Source: Pseudomonas sp. WJP1
GTDB lineage: Bacteria > Pseudomonadota > Gammaproteobacteria > Pseudomonadales > Pseudomonadaceae
Assembly: GCF_028471945.1 (NCBI RefSeq)
Contig: NZ_CP110128.1
Location: 6,723,001-6,787,000 of the forward strand
Length of the DNA: 64,000 nt
Direction: 5' to 3'
The position numbers were made by a program, and so were the translations under genes. How positions within the stretch are numbered: the stretch's first letter is position 1; each line of letters starts with the position of its first letter. Positions 63,974-64,000 of this stretch are shown here, piece after piece. Under the pieces are notes generated by a model that had not been told where the DNA came from, made no database searches, and saw only the letters and a list, made by a program, of their open reading frames with translations.

Positions 63974-64000
63974 GGGAGCGGTCTCTCGATTGAAAAAGTG

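Overview
The window is chromosomal DNA of a Pseudomonas, most likely of the P. fluorescens group. The evidence is GC-rich coding sequence, the many REP/REPIN hairpins of the GAGCGAGCCTGCTCGCGATG type, complete spu polyamine and ssuEADCBF sulfonate operons, OprD porins, and a gene order that from memory largely follows P. aeruginosa PA0342 down to PA0296 and then PA5204 to PA5217. That synteny is recollection, not a computed comparison.

Layout. (1) 1-1874 is the right end of an integrated element. It holds the start of an unknown gene that runs off the left edge, translationally coupled to a catalytically complete tyrosine recombinase. The element interrupts thyA: ThyA keeps its active-site Cys but loses its last third. 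(2) 2.5-17.7 kb is a housekeeping block: lgt, a TSUP permease, an NRDE protein, rppH-ptsP, a HAD phosphatase, DUF2269, ilvA, rpiA, two SdiA-regulated-type paralogues, an FAH-family protein, D-2-hydroxyglutarate dehydrogenase and serA. The last two form the known pair in which the dehydrogenase recycles the D-2-hydroxyglutarate made by SerA. (3) 17.7-27.1 kb holds small periplasmic and cytoplasmic proteins (DUF4399, a one-lobed solute-binding protein, DUF523, a 2OG-Fe(II) oxygenase, DUF2059, an alpha/beta hydrolase, DUF6436), the acylase HacB, a GlxA-type regulator and an HD-domain protein. (4) 27.2-38.5 kb is the polyamine locus. On the minus strand it runs spuB, spuC, spuD, spuE, spuF, spuG, spuH behind a decayed spuA; spuI and a TetR regulator diverge. 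The spuA remnant implies that the gamma-glutamyl-GABA hydrolase step must come from elsewhere. (5) 38.6-48.9 kb is a sulfur-starvation cluster: ssuEADCBF, lsfA, two oprD-family porins and tauA. tauBCD are absent. (6) 48.9-56.4 kb carries argA, argE, a CYTH-CHAD triphosphatase, an Lrp-type regulator with a divergent small protein, an orphan GspE/PilB-like ATPase and a DUF2388 protein. (7) 56.4-64 kb carries gcvT-gcvH-gcvP and an Fe3+-type ABC permease and binding protein.

The most notable observations are the recombinase element inside thyA, the reductive scars at spuA and tauBCD, a regulatory module shared by the two oprD promoters, and the REPIN hairpins, two of which carry the same internal insert. 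No tRNA, rRNA, CRISPR array or complete insertion sequence was seen.
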